From the NCBI RefSeq assembly GCF_009183415.1, contig NZ_WEHU01000003.1, positions 124,001 to 188,000 of the forward strand: a stretch of DNA of 64,000 nt. The letters run 5' to 3'. Position 1 is the first letter of the stretch. The number at the start of each line of letters is the position of its first letter. The translations under genes and the position numbers were made by a program. Below, in pieces: positions 16,907 to 25,902 of the stretch. The DNA comes from Bacillus sp. B1-b2. Its GTDB lineage: Bacteria; Bacillota; Bacilli; Bacillales; Cytobacillaceae. The notes under the pieces are model-generated. The model saw only the letters and a list, made by a program, of their open reading frames with translations. It did not search any database and was not told the origin of the DNA.

Positions 16907-17663
16907 TGCTGACATCGCCTCCAAGTAAAGTAACAACTTCAATTATTTTATTGAAGAATTCCTTTCTCGTATCATTTCCACGTATAAGTTCATTGAAAAT
17001 TCTGCCATCTTTAATAAACAAGATTCTATTGGCATAGCTTGCGGTAAAGGAGTCATGGGTAACCATCAGTATCGTCGAATGATACTCCTTATTCAACTTT
17101 TCAAAAGAATCCAAGAGCAATCTTGAGGATTTTGAATCTAAAGCACCGGTTGGCTCATCCGCTAAAATAAGAGAAGGCTCAGTAACGATCGCCCTGGCAG
17201 ATGCGACTCTTTGCTTTTGTCCCCCAGACATTTGATAGGGATATTTGCTAAGTATTTCGGTAATTTCAAGTTTTTTCGCAACCTCTTTAATCAGGTTATC
17301 TATTTCTTTAATTTCCCTATTTTGTATTGTTAGGGCTAGAGCTATATTTTCATATGCAGTAAGTGTGTCAAGAAGGTTAAAATCTTGGAATATAAATCCT
17401 AACTCGTCACGTCTAAATTTTTCCAAAGCTTTTGCCTTAAGAACCGTAATATCTTTGTTATTTATGACAATTTTGCCTGTTGTTACATTATCAATTGTTG
17501 AAATACAATTCAACAGAGTCGTCTTGCCGCTGCCTGAAGGGCCCATAATTCCTAAAAACTCTCCCTCATTTACCTTGAAGCTTATATTGTCAATAGCTTT
17601 TGTAATATTGCCTTTATTGCCGTAATATTTTTCAATTTTTTCAACGTTTAATATATTTTGCAT
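16896..17663 (-). CDS. Bce-type ABC transporter ATP-binding protein
   Basis: This 255-residue ATPase of the MacB/BceA group has Walker [10 protein letters not shown] (residues 41-49), the Q-loop IFQDFNLLD, the signature [10 protein letters not shown], Walker [13 protein letters not shown] and the H-loop VTHD. A start at 17663 (MQNILNVEK) is chosen over an upstream in-frame codon because GGAGGG lies 5 bases before it. It overlaps the permease gene by a few codons, which indicates translational coupling. It energises the permease to free target lipids from peptide antibiotics. The 55-base gap to the preceding anchored protein gene suggests one transcript. Confidence 0.9.
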   Translation of the reverse strand: MQNILNVEKIEKYYGNKGNITKAIDNISFKVNEGEFLGIMGPSGSGKTTLLNCISTIDNVTTGKIVINNKDITVLKAKALEKFRRDELGFIFQDFNLLDTLTAYENIALALTIQNREIKEIDNLIKEVAKKLEITEILSKYPYQMSGGQKQRVASARAIVTEPSLILADEPTGALDSKSSRLLLDSFEKLNKEYHSTILMVTHDSFTASYANRILFIKDGRIFNELIRGNDTRKEFFNKIIEVVTLLGGDVSNVL

Positions 17664-17717
17664 ACTTTCCCTCCACGATTTTATATTATTTGACTCAAAT
17701 TTGTACCTATATACCAT

Positions 17718-18134
17718 CTATTTTTTTACATCAAATTCGGCTTTTGTTTCGATAATTTCTGATCCCTTTACATAAATAGTGACACCGTAATGACCTTCTT
17801 CAAGACCTTCTGGGATTGTTAGTTTGGCTGAGAAATATTTTGCTTTGTTAATAGTTACTTCTTCCTCAACTAAAAACCTGTTTTCTGAGGCAATTTCGCC
17901 TTTGTACCATACGACCTGTGCATTTTTAATCCAGAATCGGTTCCTCTTTGCAGAAAAATAAATCGTATCCTCTGGTGCAAACGAAGTGCTTACCTCTAAA
18001 GGTTTCCCCTTGTCATCGACAGATTTTGACATAACACCATCTACAATTTTTGGTTCCGTTACATATTCATACCCAAAGTAAACTCCCATACCTAAAAGAA
18101 ATAGTCCCAGTATTGTAATTAATGCTTTTTTCAA
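17718..18134 (-). CDS. Membrane-anchored exported protein of the Bce-type operon
   Basis: This 138-residue protein is unrecognised. It has a short Lys-rich start, one hydrophobic segment (residues about 4-24) and an extracytoplasmic domain of about 110 residues with alternating beta-like strands. It carries no lipobox Cys. The TTG at 18134 is chosen because GGAGGAGGAA lies 6-8 bases upstream; longer in-frame starts read through that site. It is the first gene of the transporter operon, directly ahead of the ATPase. Standard BceAB operons lack such a gene, so this may be an accessory ligand-binding or immunity-type protein. That role is inferred from position only. Confidence 0.65.
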   Translation of the reverse strand: MKKALITILGLFLLGMGVYFGYEYVTEPKIVDGVMSKSVDDKGKPLEVSTSFAPEDTIYFSAKRNRFWIKNAQVVWYKGEIASENRFLVEEEVTINKAKYFSAKLTIPEGLEEGHYGVTIYVKGSEIIETKAEFDVKK

Positions 18135-18387
18135 TTCTAATTCCTCCTCCAATTTATTACCTATATGCATCTTATCATTAGACATTAGGAAGAAATATTT
18201 GTTTATATTTTATTAAAGTTACATTTTTGCAAGATTATAAAGAGAAACTTTAATTAATGGTGATCCTCATCCTCCAATGATTGTTAGTTGAACCAACGCA
18301 CTTTGGTGACAATTGATTTTGCGCTAATGCTTGAGGATTCCCATAAGCCTTGGGGTAGCTCACTGCCCGTTAATGCAGGATAAATAA

Positions 18388-18434
18388 AAAAACGGTTTAT
18401 AGCTACCGCAAGGCAATAGCTATAAACCGTTAGC
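18388..18434 (-). terminator. Terminator of the two-component operon
   Basis: AACGGTTTATAGCT / AGCTATAAACCGTT stem with a 13-nt loop lies just after the kinase stop codon and is flanked by an A-run on the plus strand (U-run in the minus transcript). It separates kinase/regulator transcription from the transporter operon. Confidence 0.85.
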
Positions 18435-18444
18435 ATAAACTAAA

Positions 18445-19458
18445 TTAGTGCATTAAGTTGATACTTCCTAGAGGAAAAATTATAATAGCCTTTGTTCCTT
18501 CGCCAATTTTTGAAGTCAAGGTAAGCCCTAAACCAAGCTGCTCTGTTAGCTTTTTGCACAAATAAAGCCCTATGCCGGTAGATGTTCCAAACTTTCTCCC
18601 ATTCTCTCCAGTAAATCCTTTTTCAAAAACTCTATTTATATCCTTATCTATAATACCGATGCCATTATCCTCTATGGTAAGTACGATATTGTTTTCATTT
18701 CTAATCGTACTGATTGTTACCTTTGCGTCACGTTCCCTGTTGTATTTAATAGCATTTCCGATCAATTGGTTGACTATAAACTCCAGCCATTTCGCGTCAC
18801 TATACACCGTGCCTTCTACAGCTTCCATATCAATAATAATGCCTTTGGTTATAAAGTCTCTCGAATTTCTCTTTATTACACTTCTGACAAGATCAGCTAA
18901 AGAGACCTCTTTAATAAGATAATCCTTGCTGACATTATTACTTCTTGAATAATATAGGACTTGTTCTATATATTCTTCAATTTTTTTCACTTCATCTTTA
19001 ATATTTCGAGTAATGTTGTTTTGATTATTTTCTATTATTAATCGAGTTGATGCAATCGGAGTCTTTATCTCATGTACCCATGTTTCTATATATTCTCTAT
19101 ACTCATTTTCTCTATCTCTATAATTCTTTACATGTTCATGCATATCTTTATTTGCCTGGCGCAATACATCATATAAAAGCTTGCCTTCTATATTCTCTGG
19201 TTTTTTCATAATTTCAGACAACAGATACTTTTTATCCAAATTATCCATAATACTGTATAACTCGTTATAGAATATTTTCTGTTTAACATATTCTATAATT
19301 ATATAAGCAAGTATGGGAAAGAACCAAATACAGAAAATCAGAAAAATTAATTTGCTGTTAATATTAATCAGCAGCATTATGCCACATATGATGATGAATA
19401 ATGTAAAATTGATCAGCAGGAATATAGTTCTGTCTTTTAAATACTCTTTTATACTCAT
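18445..19458 (-). CDS. Bce-type sensor histidine kinase
   Basis: This 337-residue intramembrane-sensing kinase has two membrane segments (about 11-33 and 38-58) with almost no extracellular loop, as in BceS. The HisKA motif WVHEIKTPI places the phospho-acceptor at His129. The ATPase domain shows the N box (NQLIGNAIKYN), DNGIGI and GTSTGIGLYL. BceS-like kinases detect antibiotics through the transport flux of their cognate BceAB permease, which is encoded directly downstream. Its ATG overlaps the response regulator stop by four bases, so the pair is translationally coupled. Confidence 0.9.
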   Translation of the reverse strand: MSIKEYLKDRTIFLLINFTLFIIICGIMLLININSKLIFLIFCIWFFPILAYIIIEYVKQKIFYNELYSIMDNLDKKYLLSEIMKKPENIEGKLLYDVLRQANKDMHEHVKNYRDRENEYREYIETWVHEIKTPIASTRLIIENNQNNITRNIKDEVKKIEEYIEQVLYYSRSNNVSKDYLIKEVSLADLVRSVIKRNSRDFITKGIIIDMEAVEGTVYSDAKWLEFIVNQLIGNAIKYNRERDAKVTISTIRNENNIVLTIEDNGIGIIDKDINRVFEKGFTGENGRKFGTSTGIGLYLCKKLTEQLGLGLTLTSKIGEGTKAIIIFPLGSINLMH

Positions 19459-20123
19459 GGAAGGATATATCCTAATCCACGTCTTGTTTCTATGTTTTTC
19501 TTCATACCTAACCCTTCAAGTTTTTTTCTCAATCTTGTAACATTAACAGATAAGTTATTATCATCTACAAAAACATCAGCGTTCCACATAAAGTCCATTA
19601 AATCGTCCCTTGACACAATCTTTCCTTTATTTTTATATAAGCAAGAAAGTATTTTAATCTCATTTTTAGTCAGTTCTGCTATTTTTCCTTTATATGTAAC
19701 AGAACCGTTGGATAAATTAAGCATTAAATCATTATAAACAAGTGTATCTCGAATGCTGGACCCTAGAACTCTTCTTAATATAGTTTCAATTCTTACCAAA
19801 AGAATTTGTGTATTATATGGTTTAGTAATAAAATCATCAGCACCTAAATTCATACTCATAAGTTCGTCCATCTCGTTATCCCTGCTAGTAACTACTATTA
19901 TAGGCACATCTGAGATTTTTCTTATTTCTCTGCAGATATAGTATCCATCAAATATGGGCAAGTTAATATCTAAAAGAATTAGATTAGGTTCTTCCCTTAG
20001 AGTATCATTAATAATATTTTCAAAATTTGTTGGCGCAACAGCGTCATATCCATATCTGATTAAAAAGGTTTTAAGTTCCTCTCTTATCTTTTCGGTGTCT
20101 TCTATAATAACTATTTTTGACAT
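19455..20123 (-). CDS. OmpR-family response regulator (BceR type)
   Basis: This 222-residue regulator has a receiver domain with the acidic pair Glu8/Asp9, phospho-acceptor Asp52 (LLDINLP) and conserved Thr and Lys (VVTSRD, ITKPYN). The C-terminal winged-helix DNA-binding domain runs from about residue 125 (LTKNEIKILSCLYKN ... NVTRLRKKL). It is the first gene of the operon and has an AAGGAAGTGAG site. The expected target is the promoter of the 18134-14897 transporter operon. Confidence 0.9.
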   Translation of the reverse strand: MSKIVIIEDTEKIREELKTFLIRYGYDAVAPTNFENIINDTLREEPNLILLDINLPIFDGYYICREIRKISDVPIIVVTSRDNEMDELMSMNLGADDFITKPYNTQILLVRIETILRRVLGSSIRDTLVYNDLMLNLSNGSVTYKGKIAELTKNEIKILSCLYKNKGKIVSRDDLMDFMWNADVFVDDNNLSVNVTRLRKKLEGLGMKKNIETRRGLGYILP

Positions 20124-20843
20124 AGGCTCACTTCCTTTGTAAAATTTGTGAATACCTAACTACCTTTTCATTGGAATATTTTTTCTAGGAAAAACATCAG
20201 CTATACTAGGTGTAATGCTCAGTCAAAAATATAACTCCAATATTAGGATTCTTTTACACTTATACCATGATTAATAATTTATAACAAACAAATGTATGTT
20301 AATCACCCGTATCTCTGTTATTTGATGACACCCTTTTAGTTACACAAAAGGTAAATAGACAAGGACAAACAAAAAAGCAGTGCCACAAGATCCAAGCATA
20401 TTCAGATTTTAGACACAGCTTTAATATGGTTCTTTAACGAAAATAGATGGACTTTTTATTAAGGAAAAGCACCTGATAGTTGAAGAGTTAAAAAAGAATT
20501 TCTCCTATAAAAAATGGAATAAAAACCCCAACAGTAGAAGCAATTACAATTAACCAAAATGTTTTGGAGGTTAGTCTTTCTTTCAGTAACCGACTTTTTT
20601 AGAACATTATCGGTTAGTAAAAAAACAACAACTAAAAAGCAAAAAACTCCTTCAAATCTGAAGGAGTTTATTTCATAATATACAATACTGAGAGAAGCTA
20701 TTTTACTAATGAGTAATGCGTTTTTGTGGAGCTTTTACTTTAAGCAAAGTTAACCCCATGTCAAAAAAATTTTGAAATATTAACAATGTGAAAAATCTAT
20801 AAAAATAGCTCCTCATTTATTTTACTATAGCTCACTATTTAGA
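20124..20843. other. Gene-poor stretch with a terminator and a short decayed frame
   Basis: No intact gene is visible in these 720 bases. On the minus strand about 20500-20610 encodes an uninterrupted 36-residue hydrophobic peptide (KERLTSKTFWLIVIAS...) without a usable start, possibly a membrane-protein remnant. The only clear structure is the hairpin at 20644-20671. Confidence 0.4.
20644..20671. terminator. Bidirectional hairpin terminator
   Basis: AAACTCCTTC-AAATCT-GAAGGAGTTT forms a 10-bp stem with A-run on one side and T-rich sequence on the other. It lies downstream of the DUF421 gene. Confidence 0.7.
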
Positions 20844-21485
20844 TTACTGTAAATGCTTTGGTGTGACGTTTTTATGTACTTTATTCTGAACTTCTGCGAA
20901 TATATCCTCTTGACTTTCGACCTCATACTTTTTATTTATCGAGTTTAATATTTCGTTTATATGAGATAGTTGGGAATTGCTCGGTATTACATTTATTATT
21001 GTTTGTTTGAAATCCTCGAAATCCTTTTTCGTTACAGGTTGAGCAGCCTGTTTTAACTCAAAACCTAATTGCTCATTTGGTTCTAACGTTGCCCATTTTA
21101 CGTCACTTATTTTAGATACACTATTTTGTCTAAGTTTCATTTCAAGCTGGTCCACTGTTAACCTAAGTTTTTTCAAATTTGTTTCATTTAAAGTACCATT
21201 ATCAATGACCACCTTTGCTTTACCTGTAATCAATTTCTCAAAGGTATTGGACTTTATTTGTAAAAATTCCATTACTAATAATGTTCCGACCAGAACACCA
21301 CCAACCAAAATGGTTGTCCAAATATTTTTTCCTGCTACGGGTTGAATTAATAAAGATCCAATTCCAATCATTATAACTGTTTCAGCCAATGTCATTTGTG
21401 AAATTGTCTTCCTAACTGCAATTCTTAAAAGTACTGTTCCTGCAATAACAACCAATATTGCTTTCCATATATAATCCCATTCCAT
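20844..21485 (-). CDS. DUF421 (YetF/YcaP-type) membrane protein
   Basis: This 213-residue protein has an N-terminal part with three hydrophobic segments (about 8-25, 33-48 and 55-75) and a cytoplasmic DUF421 domain. That domain opens with the characteristic KLITGKAKVVIDNGTLNETNL and continues with LTVDQLEMKLRQN and VKWATLEPNEQLGF. The family is widespread in Bacillus; spore-associated and stress roles are reported for some members, but biochemistry is unclear. The C-terminal 60 residues (VTKKDFEDFK... to end) extend beyond the core domain. GGTGG precedes the ATG. It is monocistronic. Confidence 0.85.
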   Translation of the reverse strand: MEWDYIWKAILVVIAGTVLLRIAVRKTISQMTLAETVIMIGIGSLLIQPVAGKNIWTTILVGGVLVGTLLVMEFLQIKSNTFEKLITGKAKVVIDNGTLNETNLKKLRLTVDQLEMKLRQNSVSKISDVKWATLEPNEQLGFELKQAAQPVTKKDFEDFKQTIINVIPSNSQLSHINEILNSINKKYEVESQEDIFAEVQNKVHKNVTPKHLQ

Positions 21486-21978
21486 ATAATAACCACCATT
21501 CGACTAAAAAGAATTAATGATATCTTCCCCATATTACCCTTTATTATCCATTTAAGACATATCTATTCTCATTAGTTTCATTCAAGAGAAAAATCTGATT
21601 ATAATCCATATTTATCTAACGAACGCTATTTAGACTATCTTTAAATCTAGGTTTTTATATACTTTTATTAGGAGAATTATTTAAAATAGTCTTTTGCAAT
21701 TCGCTCTATAATAGAAGGCACCTTCTTACTTAAGAATAATGGCACCTTTAATGGAATCATTAAATATGATCTTTATCATAAAATCTATTATTTCTTCTAC
21801 CACAAACCCTTTTGAATAATTTCTACAAACTCAATCCAAGGACACCGCTGTATTTTTTAATTCATTTTACTAATTTTCATATCGAAAAAATCTAAAACAA
21901 TGATTATTCAAAAAATTATTTACAACCTCCGAAAGGTTTGGTATTGTTTATTACAATAAAATGCCAAAAACAAATAAA

Positions 21979-22258
21979 TGCTAGGAAGAGAAGAGTACAA
22001 TCATGCAATTCTTCAAAGAGAGCTCCTGTTGGTGGAAAGGAGTAAGAATACTGGTTGGAAGCAAGCCTCTGAGCGGCACATTGGATCCATATGGGTGATG
22101 GTGTGACAGGTGCTCCTGTTATTGAGCTAGGGTATAAGTATGGTCTTCATACCGTACCTAAAAAGGATAATATGGTGACATATTGTCAAACTGAGGTGGC
22201 ACCACGGCGCGCAACAACTCGTCCTCAAGACTAAAAATCTTGGGGTGAGTTTTTTTTA
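21979..22258 (+). promoter_or_regulatory. T-box riboswitch upstream of an MFS exporter
   Basis: Stem I shows the AGUA element (near 21993-21996), the AGAGAG motif and a distal stem-loop CUCC-UGUUGGUGGAAA-GGAG. The 3' strand of the specifier loop has GAA at 22058-22060. The conserved T-box AACUGAGGUGGCACCACGG spans about 22188-22206. A terminator hairpin with a T-run (about 22217-22258) follows. The base after UGG in the bulge is C, which pairs with a G73 discriminator. The codon CAA at 22062-22064 after GAA+1 nt suggests tRNA-Gln, which has G73. A register giving GCA (Ala) conflicts with A73 of tRNA-Ala. The amino acid assignment is tentative; the T-box itself is clear. It controls the gene that starts at 22294. 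Confidence 0.88.
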
Positions 22259-22293
22259 TTTTCAAATTTTGCATTTTCAAGGAGGAAATAAAG

Positions 22294-23520
22294 TTGCGTA
22301 TAAAAAAGTTAGTAAATTCGTGGAAATACCCTTCTATCTTATTATCCAGTATTGGTATTTCCAGCATTGGAGAATGGGTATATTTTATAGCACTAAATAT
22401 AATCGTACTTGATAGGATGGGTGTACTTGCTGTTTCAGGTTTATATATATTAAGGGCTTTATCTGCATTATTTACAAACTTTTGGTCGGGTAGTTTAATT
22501 GATCGATTAAATAAAAAGCATCTTATGGTGTGGCTAAACATATTCCAAGCAGTGTTTATTGCCTTACTGCCTTCACTTTCGTCTCTTTCAGCAATATATG
22601 GAATCGTTTTTTTAATTAGTGTAGCTAGTTCCATCTATGAACCAACATCTGTACCGTACATTACAAAGTTAATTCCTCATGATCAAAGAAAACGATTTAA
22701 TTCTCTTCGAAGTTTAATTGATTCTGGAGCGTTTGTTATAGGTCCTGCAGTTGCAGGAATGATGTTTATGATTGGAACTCCTAATTTCGCCATATATATT
22801 AATGCAATAGCCCTTTTTTTATCAGCATTAATCACTCTCTTCATGCCAAATATTGAAAGAAATGATTTTGTTGAAACAGAAGACGAAAAACTATCCTTGA
22901 AGGTATTGCGAGAAGATTGGAAATTAGTTGTTGATTTTAGTCGTAAACACCTGTATATTATGGTCATTTATTTCCTCTTCAGTACAGTGATGGTTTTGGC
23001 AACTGCTGTAGATTCATTGGAAGCAGCGTTTTCTACAGAAGTGCTTTTATTATCAGAGAGAAACTATGGATTCCTCGTGAGTATTGCTGGTGTTGGGATA
23101 ATTGTTGGAGCATTAGTAAACATAATAACTGTTAAAAAGGTTGCTACCTCTTGGCTGATTGGTCTTGGATCATTATTGGTCTCTATCGGTTATATAATCT
23201 ATGCATTTTCAGACAATTTTTTGATAGCAGCAATTGGGTTTTTTATTCTTTCCTTTTCGATGGCTTTTCTTAACACAGGATTTGACACTTTTTACCAAAA
23301 TAATGTTCCTGTCCATGTAATGGGAAGGGTTGGTAGTGTATACGGATTCATTGAAGCTTTTTTCACCATCATTTTGACGATACTTTTTGGAATCATGGCT
23401 GAAATGATATCCATTCAGTCTGTTATCCTATTAGGAAGCTTAATTATGTTTACAGTAACAATTATATTATTTATCTTTAATACACAGCCCTCGAAAGCAA
23501 AATTTTATTCTGAGAAATAA
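22294..23520 (+). CDS. MFS transporter, putative drug exporter (MFS_3 type), T-box controlled
   Basis: This 408-residue transporter has about twelve membrane segments. The family opening (ISSIGEWVYFIALNIIVL) and the motif-A-like SGSLIDRLNKKHLM are typical of MFS_3 efflux proteins such as macrolide or siderophore exporters. The start is TTG at 22294 with AAGGAGG 7 bases upstream. It lies 35 bases after the terminator of a T-box riboswitch, so expression should rise when a specific tRNA is uncharged. That signal suits an amino acid transporter or, given this efflux-type family, self-protection against an aminoacyl-tRNA synthetase inhibitor. Substrate unknown. Confidence 0.85.
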   Translation: MRIKKLVNSWKYPSILLSSIGISSIGEWVYFIALNIIVLDRMGVLAVSGLYILRALSALFTNFWSGSLIDRLNKKHLMVWLNIFQAVFIALLPSLSSLSAIYGIVFLISVASSIYEPTSVPYITKLIPHDQRKRFNSLRSLIDSGAFVIGPAVAGMMFMIGTPNFAIYINAIALFLSALITLFMPNIERNDFVETEDEKLSLKVLREDWKLVVDFSRKHLYIMVIYFLFSTVMVLATAVDSLEAAFSTEVLLLSERNYGFLVSIAGVGIIVGALVNIITVKKVATSWLIGLGSLLVSIGYIIYAFSDNFLIAAIGFFILSFSMAFLNTGFDTFYQNNVPVHVMGRVGSVYGFIEAFFTIILTILFGIMAEMISIQSVILLGSLIMFTVTIILFIFNTQPSKAKFYSEK

Positions 23521-23590
23521 TACAGGACACAATTACTCGACAGTACCTATGCTTAAAATAAGACTTTGAATATATCAAAAATACGAATGG

Positions 23591-23625
23591 CCTTGAGAAT
23601 GTAATCATTCTCAAGGCCTTTTTGT
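23591..23625. terminator. Terminator after the MFS gene
   Basis: GGCCTTGAGAATG-TAAT-CATTCTCAAGGCC is a 13-bp perfect stem followed by TTTTTG, about 70 bases after the MFS stop codon. Confidence 0.9.
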
Positions 23626-23689
23626 TGGCAATCTGAACTAATTTTTCAATCCATAACAGTTATCTATAGGCCAATTTCTTATTCAATTA

Positions 23690-23810
23690 AACGCCCTGTT
23701 TCTACTATAAGCAACAAAATACAGTTATTACAGGAATGCTGCCCCGTTAGCGACATAAGAAAATGTCTTCCTTTAATTTAAGGAAAGCTCCCGCTACTTT
23801 AAGTAGATTA
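23690..23810. repeat. Dispersed intergenic repeat, copy near 23.7 kb
   Basis: Contains the module ACAGGAATGCTGCCCC-GTTAGCGACATAAGAAAA (from about 23730) preceded by the related half TTAAACGCCCTGTTTCTACTATAAGCAA. Related copies occur near 24.3, 28.9, 51.2, 51.65, 52.4, 57.6 and 58.9 kb, all between genes. Confidence 0.6.
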
Positions 23811-23895
23811 TTAGACAATCATAATAAGTTCTGCAGAAAAAAATATTAATCCTTTTCTACTGAATCAATGCCTTTACTTATTGAAAGTAACTGTT

Positions 23896-24231
23896 CTATT
23901 TAATTTTTTTAGTTAACATATAGCTTTGTTTTATCATTTCGTAAATGTCTTCCTTTGGAACAGTGCCGTCAAGAATTATCGAATTCCAATGGTCCTTATT
24001 AAGATGAAATGCCGGAACTACCGAATTGTATATCTGACGCCAATAATCCAAAAAACCGGGTTCACATTTCACATTAATCCAAATATGGCCATCTTTTCCA
24101 AATATCCACGCAAACACTTTCTTGTTATCTATATGTCGCATTAACGTCCAATTCTTATCACGAAATGGATAATCTTCATATGTATTACCCATCCCCAAAC
24201 AGTAACTGATAGCTCCCTCTCTATTTTCCAT
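23896..24231 (-). CDS. MmcQ/YjbR-family protein
   Basis: This 111-residue protein has the MmcQ/YjbR fold features: YPFRDKNWTLMRH near the N terminus, KVFAWIF, IWINVKCEP and the helical HWNSIILDGTVPKEDIYEMI. The family has a DNA-binding-like cleft (CyaY-like fold) but no settled function. The ATG at 24231 is chosen because GAGG lies 6 bases upstream; an in-frame upstream ATG adds six residues without a better site. Single-gene unit, no associated operon. Confidence 0.85.
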   Translation of the reverse strand: MENREGAISYCLGMGNTYEDYPFRDKNWTLMRHIDNKKVFAWIFGKDGHIWINVKCEPGFLDYWRQIYNSVVPAFHLNKDHWNSIILDGTVPKEDIYEMIKQSYMLTKKIK

Positions 24232-24289
24232 TGTTAACCTCTTCTCCAAGATAACTTGCTAGTTTTTTAATAAAGTTGCATCCTAATTA

Positions 24290-24345
24290 TAACCTCTCAA
24301 CACTGTATTGCACTAACTTGCCCCGTTTTTACCATAAGAAGGCTC
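24290..24345. repeat. Dispersed intergenic repeat, half-unit
   Basis: TTGCACTAACTTGCCCCGTTTTTACCATAAGAAGG matches the first half of the repeat family (ACTNNNCTGCCCCTTTTCTACCATAAGCAAG at 51.24 kb). Confidence 0.45.
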
Positions 24346-24439
24346 TCGCTCACAGTTCTCCTCTGAATTTCTGACAAATAAAAAATGCTCCACGTTGTAA
24401 TAATCATGAAGATTTCTACTCTATATGAATTTTTTCCTG

Positions 24440-24664
24440 TTATATATTCATAAATTTTAAAGGTCTACCTAGGGAGAACTTAGAATAAAAGAAACACCCT
24501 ATAAAATAGGGCATAAAAAAGGGAAGGTTTGATGGTGTTGAAGTAGCTTGTACTTCCAACAGCGGAAAATACAACAATTTATATTCCAGTTGTCGCAGCA
24601 AGTACTTATCTGAAGGTATTTTACTGGAATAAACAGTTTGATTTAGCAAACAAATATGCTCCAA
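24440..24664 (-). pseudogene. Possible transposase N-terminal remnant (IS1182-like)
   Basis: A 74-codon frame contains NQTVYSSKIPSDKYLLRQLE, which resembles the PxDHxLRxL opening of IS1182-type transposases. After that the frame loses resemblance, and a following frame gives a PSLFYALFYRVFLL-like stretch that could be the next block after a frameshift. No terminal inverted repeats are visible. This is a weak call based on one motif. Confidence 0.28.
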
Positions 24665-24848
24665 TAACTTCTGTATTACAGCCTTAACAAATGGTGTATA
24701 TTCCTTCTCCTCATCTATTCAATTCGTTCCTAATCTCCCTGTAGATCTTGTCCTTCTAGTTCTATTTGCAAGAGGATGCTAATTCTTACTAGTACGGAAT
24801 CGCATCTTGCCATTGAGACCGCACACATTTCATAAATTGAGTGTTAAT

Positions 24849-24870
24849 TTAACAATGTATACATCGTTAA
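24849..24870. other. 22-bp palindrome downstream of thiF
   Basis: TTAACAATGTATACATCGTTAA is a near-perfect loopless palindrome (one mismatched pair) just beyond the thiF stop. It is more like a protein-binding site than a terminator because it has no loop or U-run. Confidence 0.4.
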
Positions 24871-24885
24871 AACGCATAATTAATT

Positions 24886-25902
24886 CTAATAAAATTGAAT
24901 AAATCTATTATAAACTGCTCGAGCTCTTTTCGCTTCATTCGTACCATGAATAATAGCACGCCCATCTTTAAAGAAAACAATTCGATACCCCTCAAATTCA
25001 CATGTAAGCAAATAGTTGTTTAATTTAGGATTAGTAACGTGATTTTCCAATCTCTCCAACAAGCGATGAAGTAAATACGTTTTCCTATTTTTCCCTGGTC
25101 GAAGTTGGACAGCATCTCTCCCACATAATACATCTGTTTTGGTCTGGTTTTCAAACTGTAAAAAAGGATGGGATGGATTTTCACTACATGTTGGACAAAT
25201 TTTATTTTTCAACTGACTCACATTTATTTCCGATTTTTCATTTTTCCATATATCAAATGATTGAAGCATCGGAGCAAGTGTTTCACCTGAAAGAATTTTC
25301 AGAACCTGCGTAACTTGTATTGCTGCAGTAACTTGAACGATTGGACTTATTACACCAACTGTATCACATGTCATGTCATTCATCGGTAAATGATTTAATA
25401 AACAGTATAAACAAGGTTTATCAATTGAAATAATCGGATATGTAAGTCCATAGCTTCCAACACATGCACCAAATAGAAACGGAATTTGATGTTTCACTGC
25501 AGCATCATTCACAATTAAACTAGTTTCAAAATTATCAGTAGCGTCTACGATTACCGAATGATTCTTAATCAATTCTTCAATATTTAGTCCATTAACATCC
25601 TCTATGAAACTATTAATAGTAACTTCACTGTTGATTTGCTGCAGCCTTGTTTTGGCAGCAATGGCTTTTGGTAGTTGATTTCTAACGTCTTCTTCTGTAT
25701 ATAATTGTTGTCTTTGTAAATTACTTATATCCACATAATCACGATCAACTATCTTAATGCGTCCTATTCCAGCTCTTACTAACATTTCAGCACTTACAGA
25801 TCCAAGAGCTCCTGCACCAATAATGATAATACTAGCCTCTTTTAGGCTGGCTTGTGCCTTACTTCCTAAAAACAACTCTTGTCTTGAATAACGAGTCGTC
25901 AA
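24886..25902 (-). CDS. thiF: ThiF, ThiS adenylyltransferase
   Basis: This 338-residue E1-like enzyme adenylates the C-terminal Gly of ThiS for sulfur transfer in thiazole synthesis. It opens with RYSRQELF, has the ATP-binding [15 protein letters not shown] (residues about 27-41), the catalytic [15 protein letters not shown] region, Asp in VDATDNF, and Cys pairs CLYC and CPTC for zinc. A C-terminal tail of about 80 residues is typical of Bacillus ThiF. The TTG start overlaps the thiG stop by four bases (TTGA). It is the last gene of a TPP-controlled operon. Confidence 0.92.
   Translation of the reverse strand: MTTRYSRQELFLGSKAQASLKEASIIIIGAGALGSVSAEMLVRAGIGRIKIVDRDYVDISNLQRQQLYTEEDVRNQLPKAIAAKTRLQQINSEVTINSFIEDVNGLNIEELIKNHSVIVDATDNFETSLIVNDAAVKHQIPFLFGACVGSYGLTYPIISIDKPCLYCLLNHLPMNDMTCDTVGVISPIVQVTAAIQVTQVLKILSGETLAPMLQSFDIWKNEKSEINVSQLKNKICPTCSENPSHPFLQFENQTKTDVLCGRDAVQLRPGKNRKTYLLHRLLERLENHVTNPKLNNYLLTCEFEGYRIVFFKDGRAIIHGTNEAKRARAVYNRFIQFY

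Noticed and set aside
22158-22634. 158-codon minus-strand frame across the T-box and MFS gene
   Set aside because: It lies opposite a well-supported riboswitch and a transporter gene, and has no recognisable domain.
24440-24664. Intact insertion sequence
   Set aside because: Only a possible transposase N-terminal motif remains. There are no terminal inverted repeats or full-length transposase.
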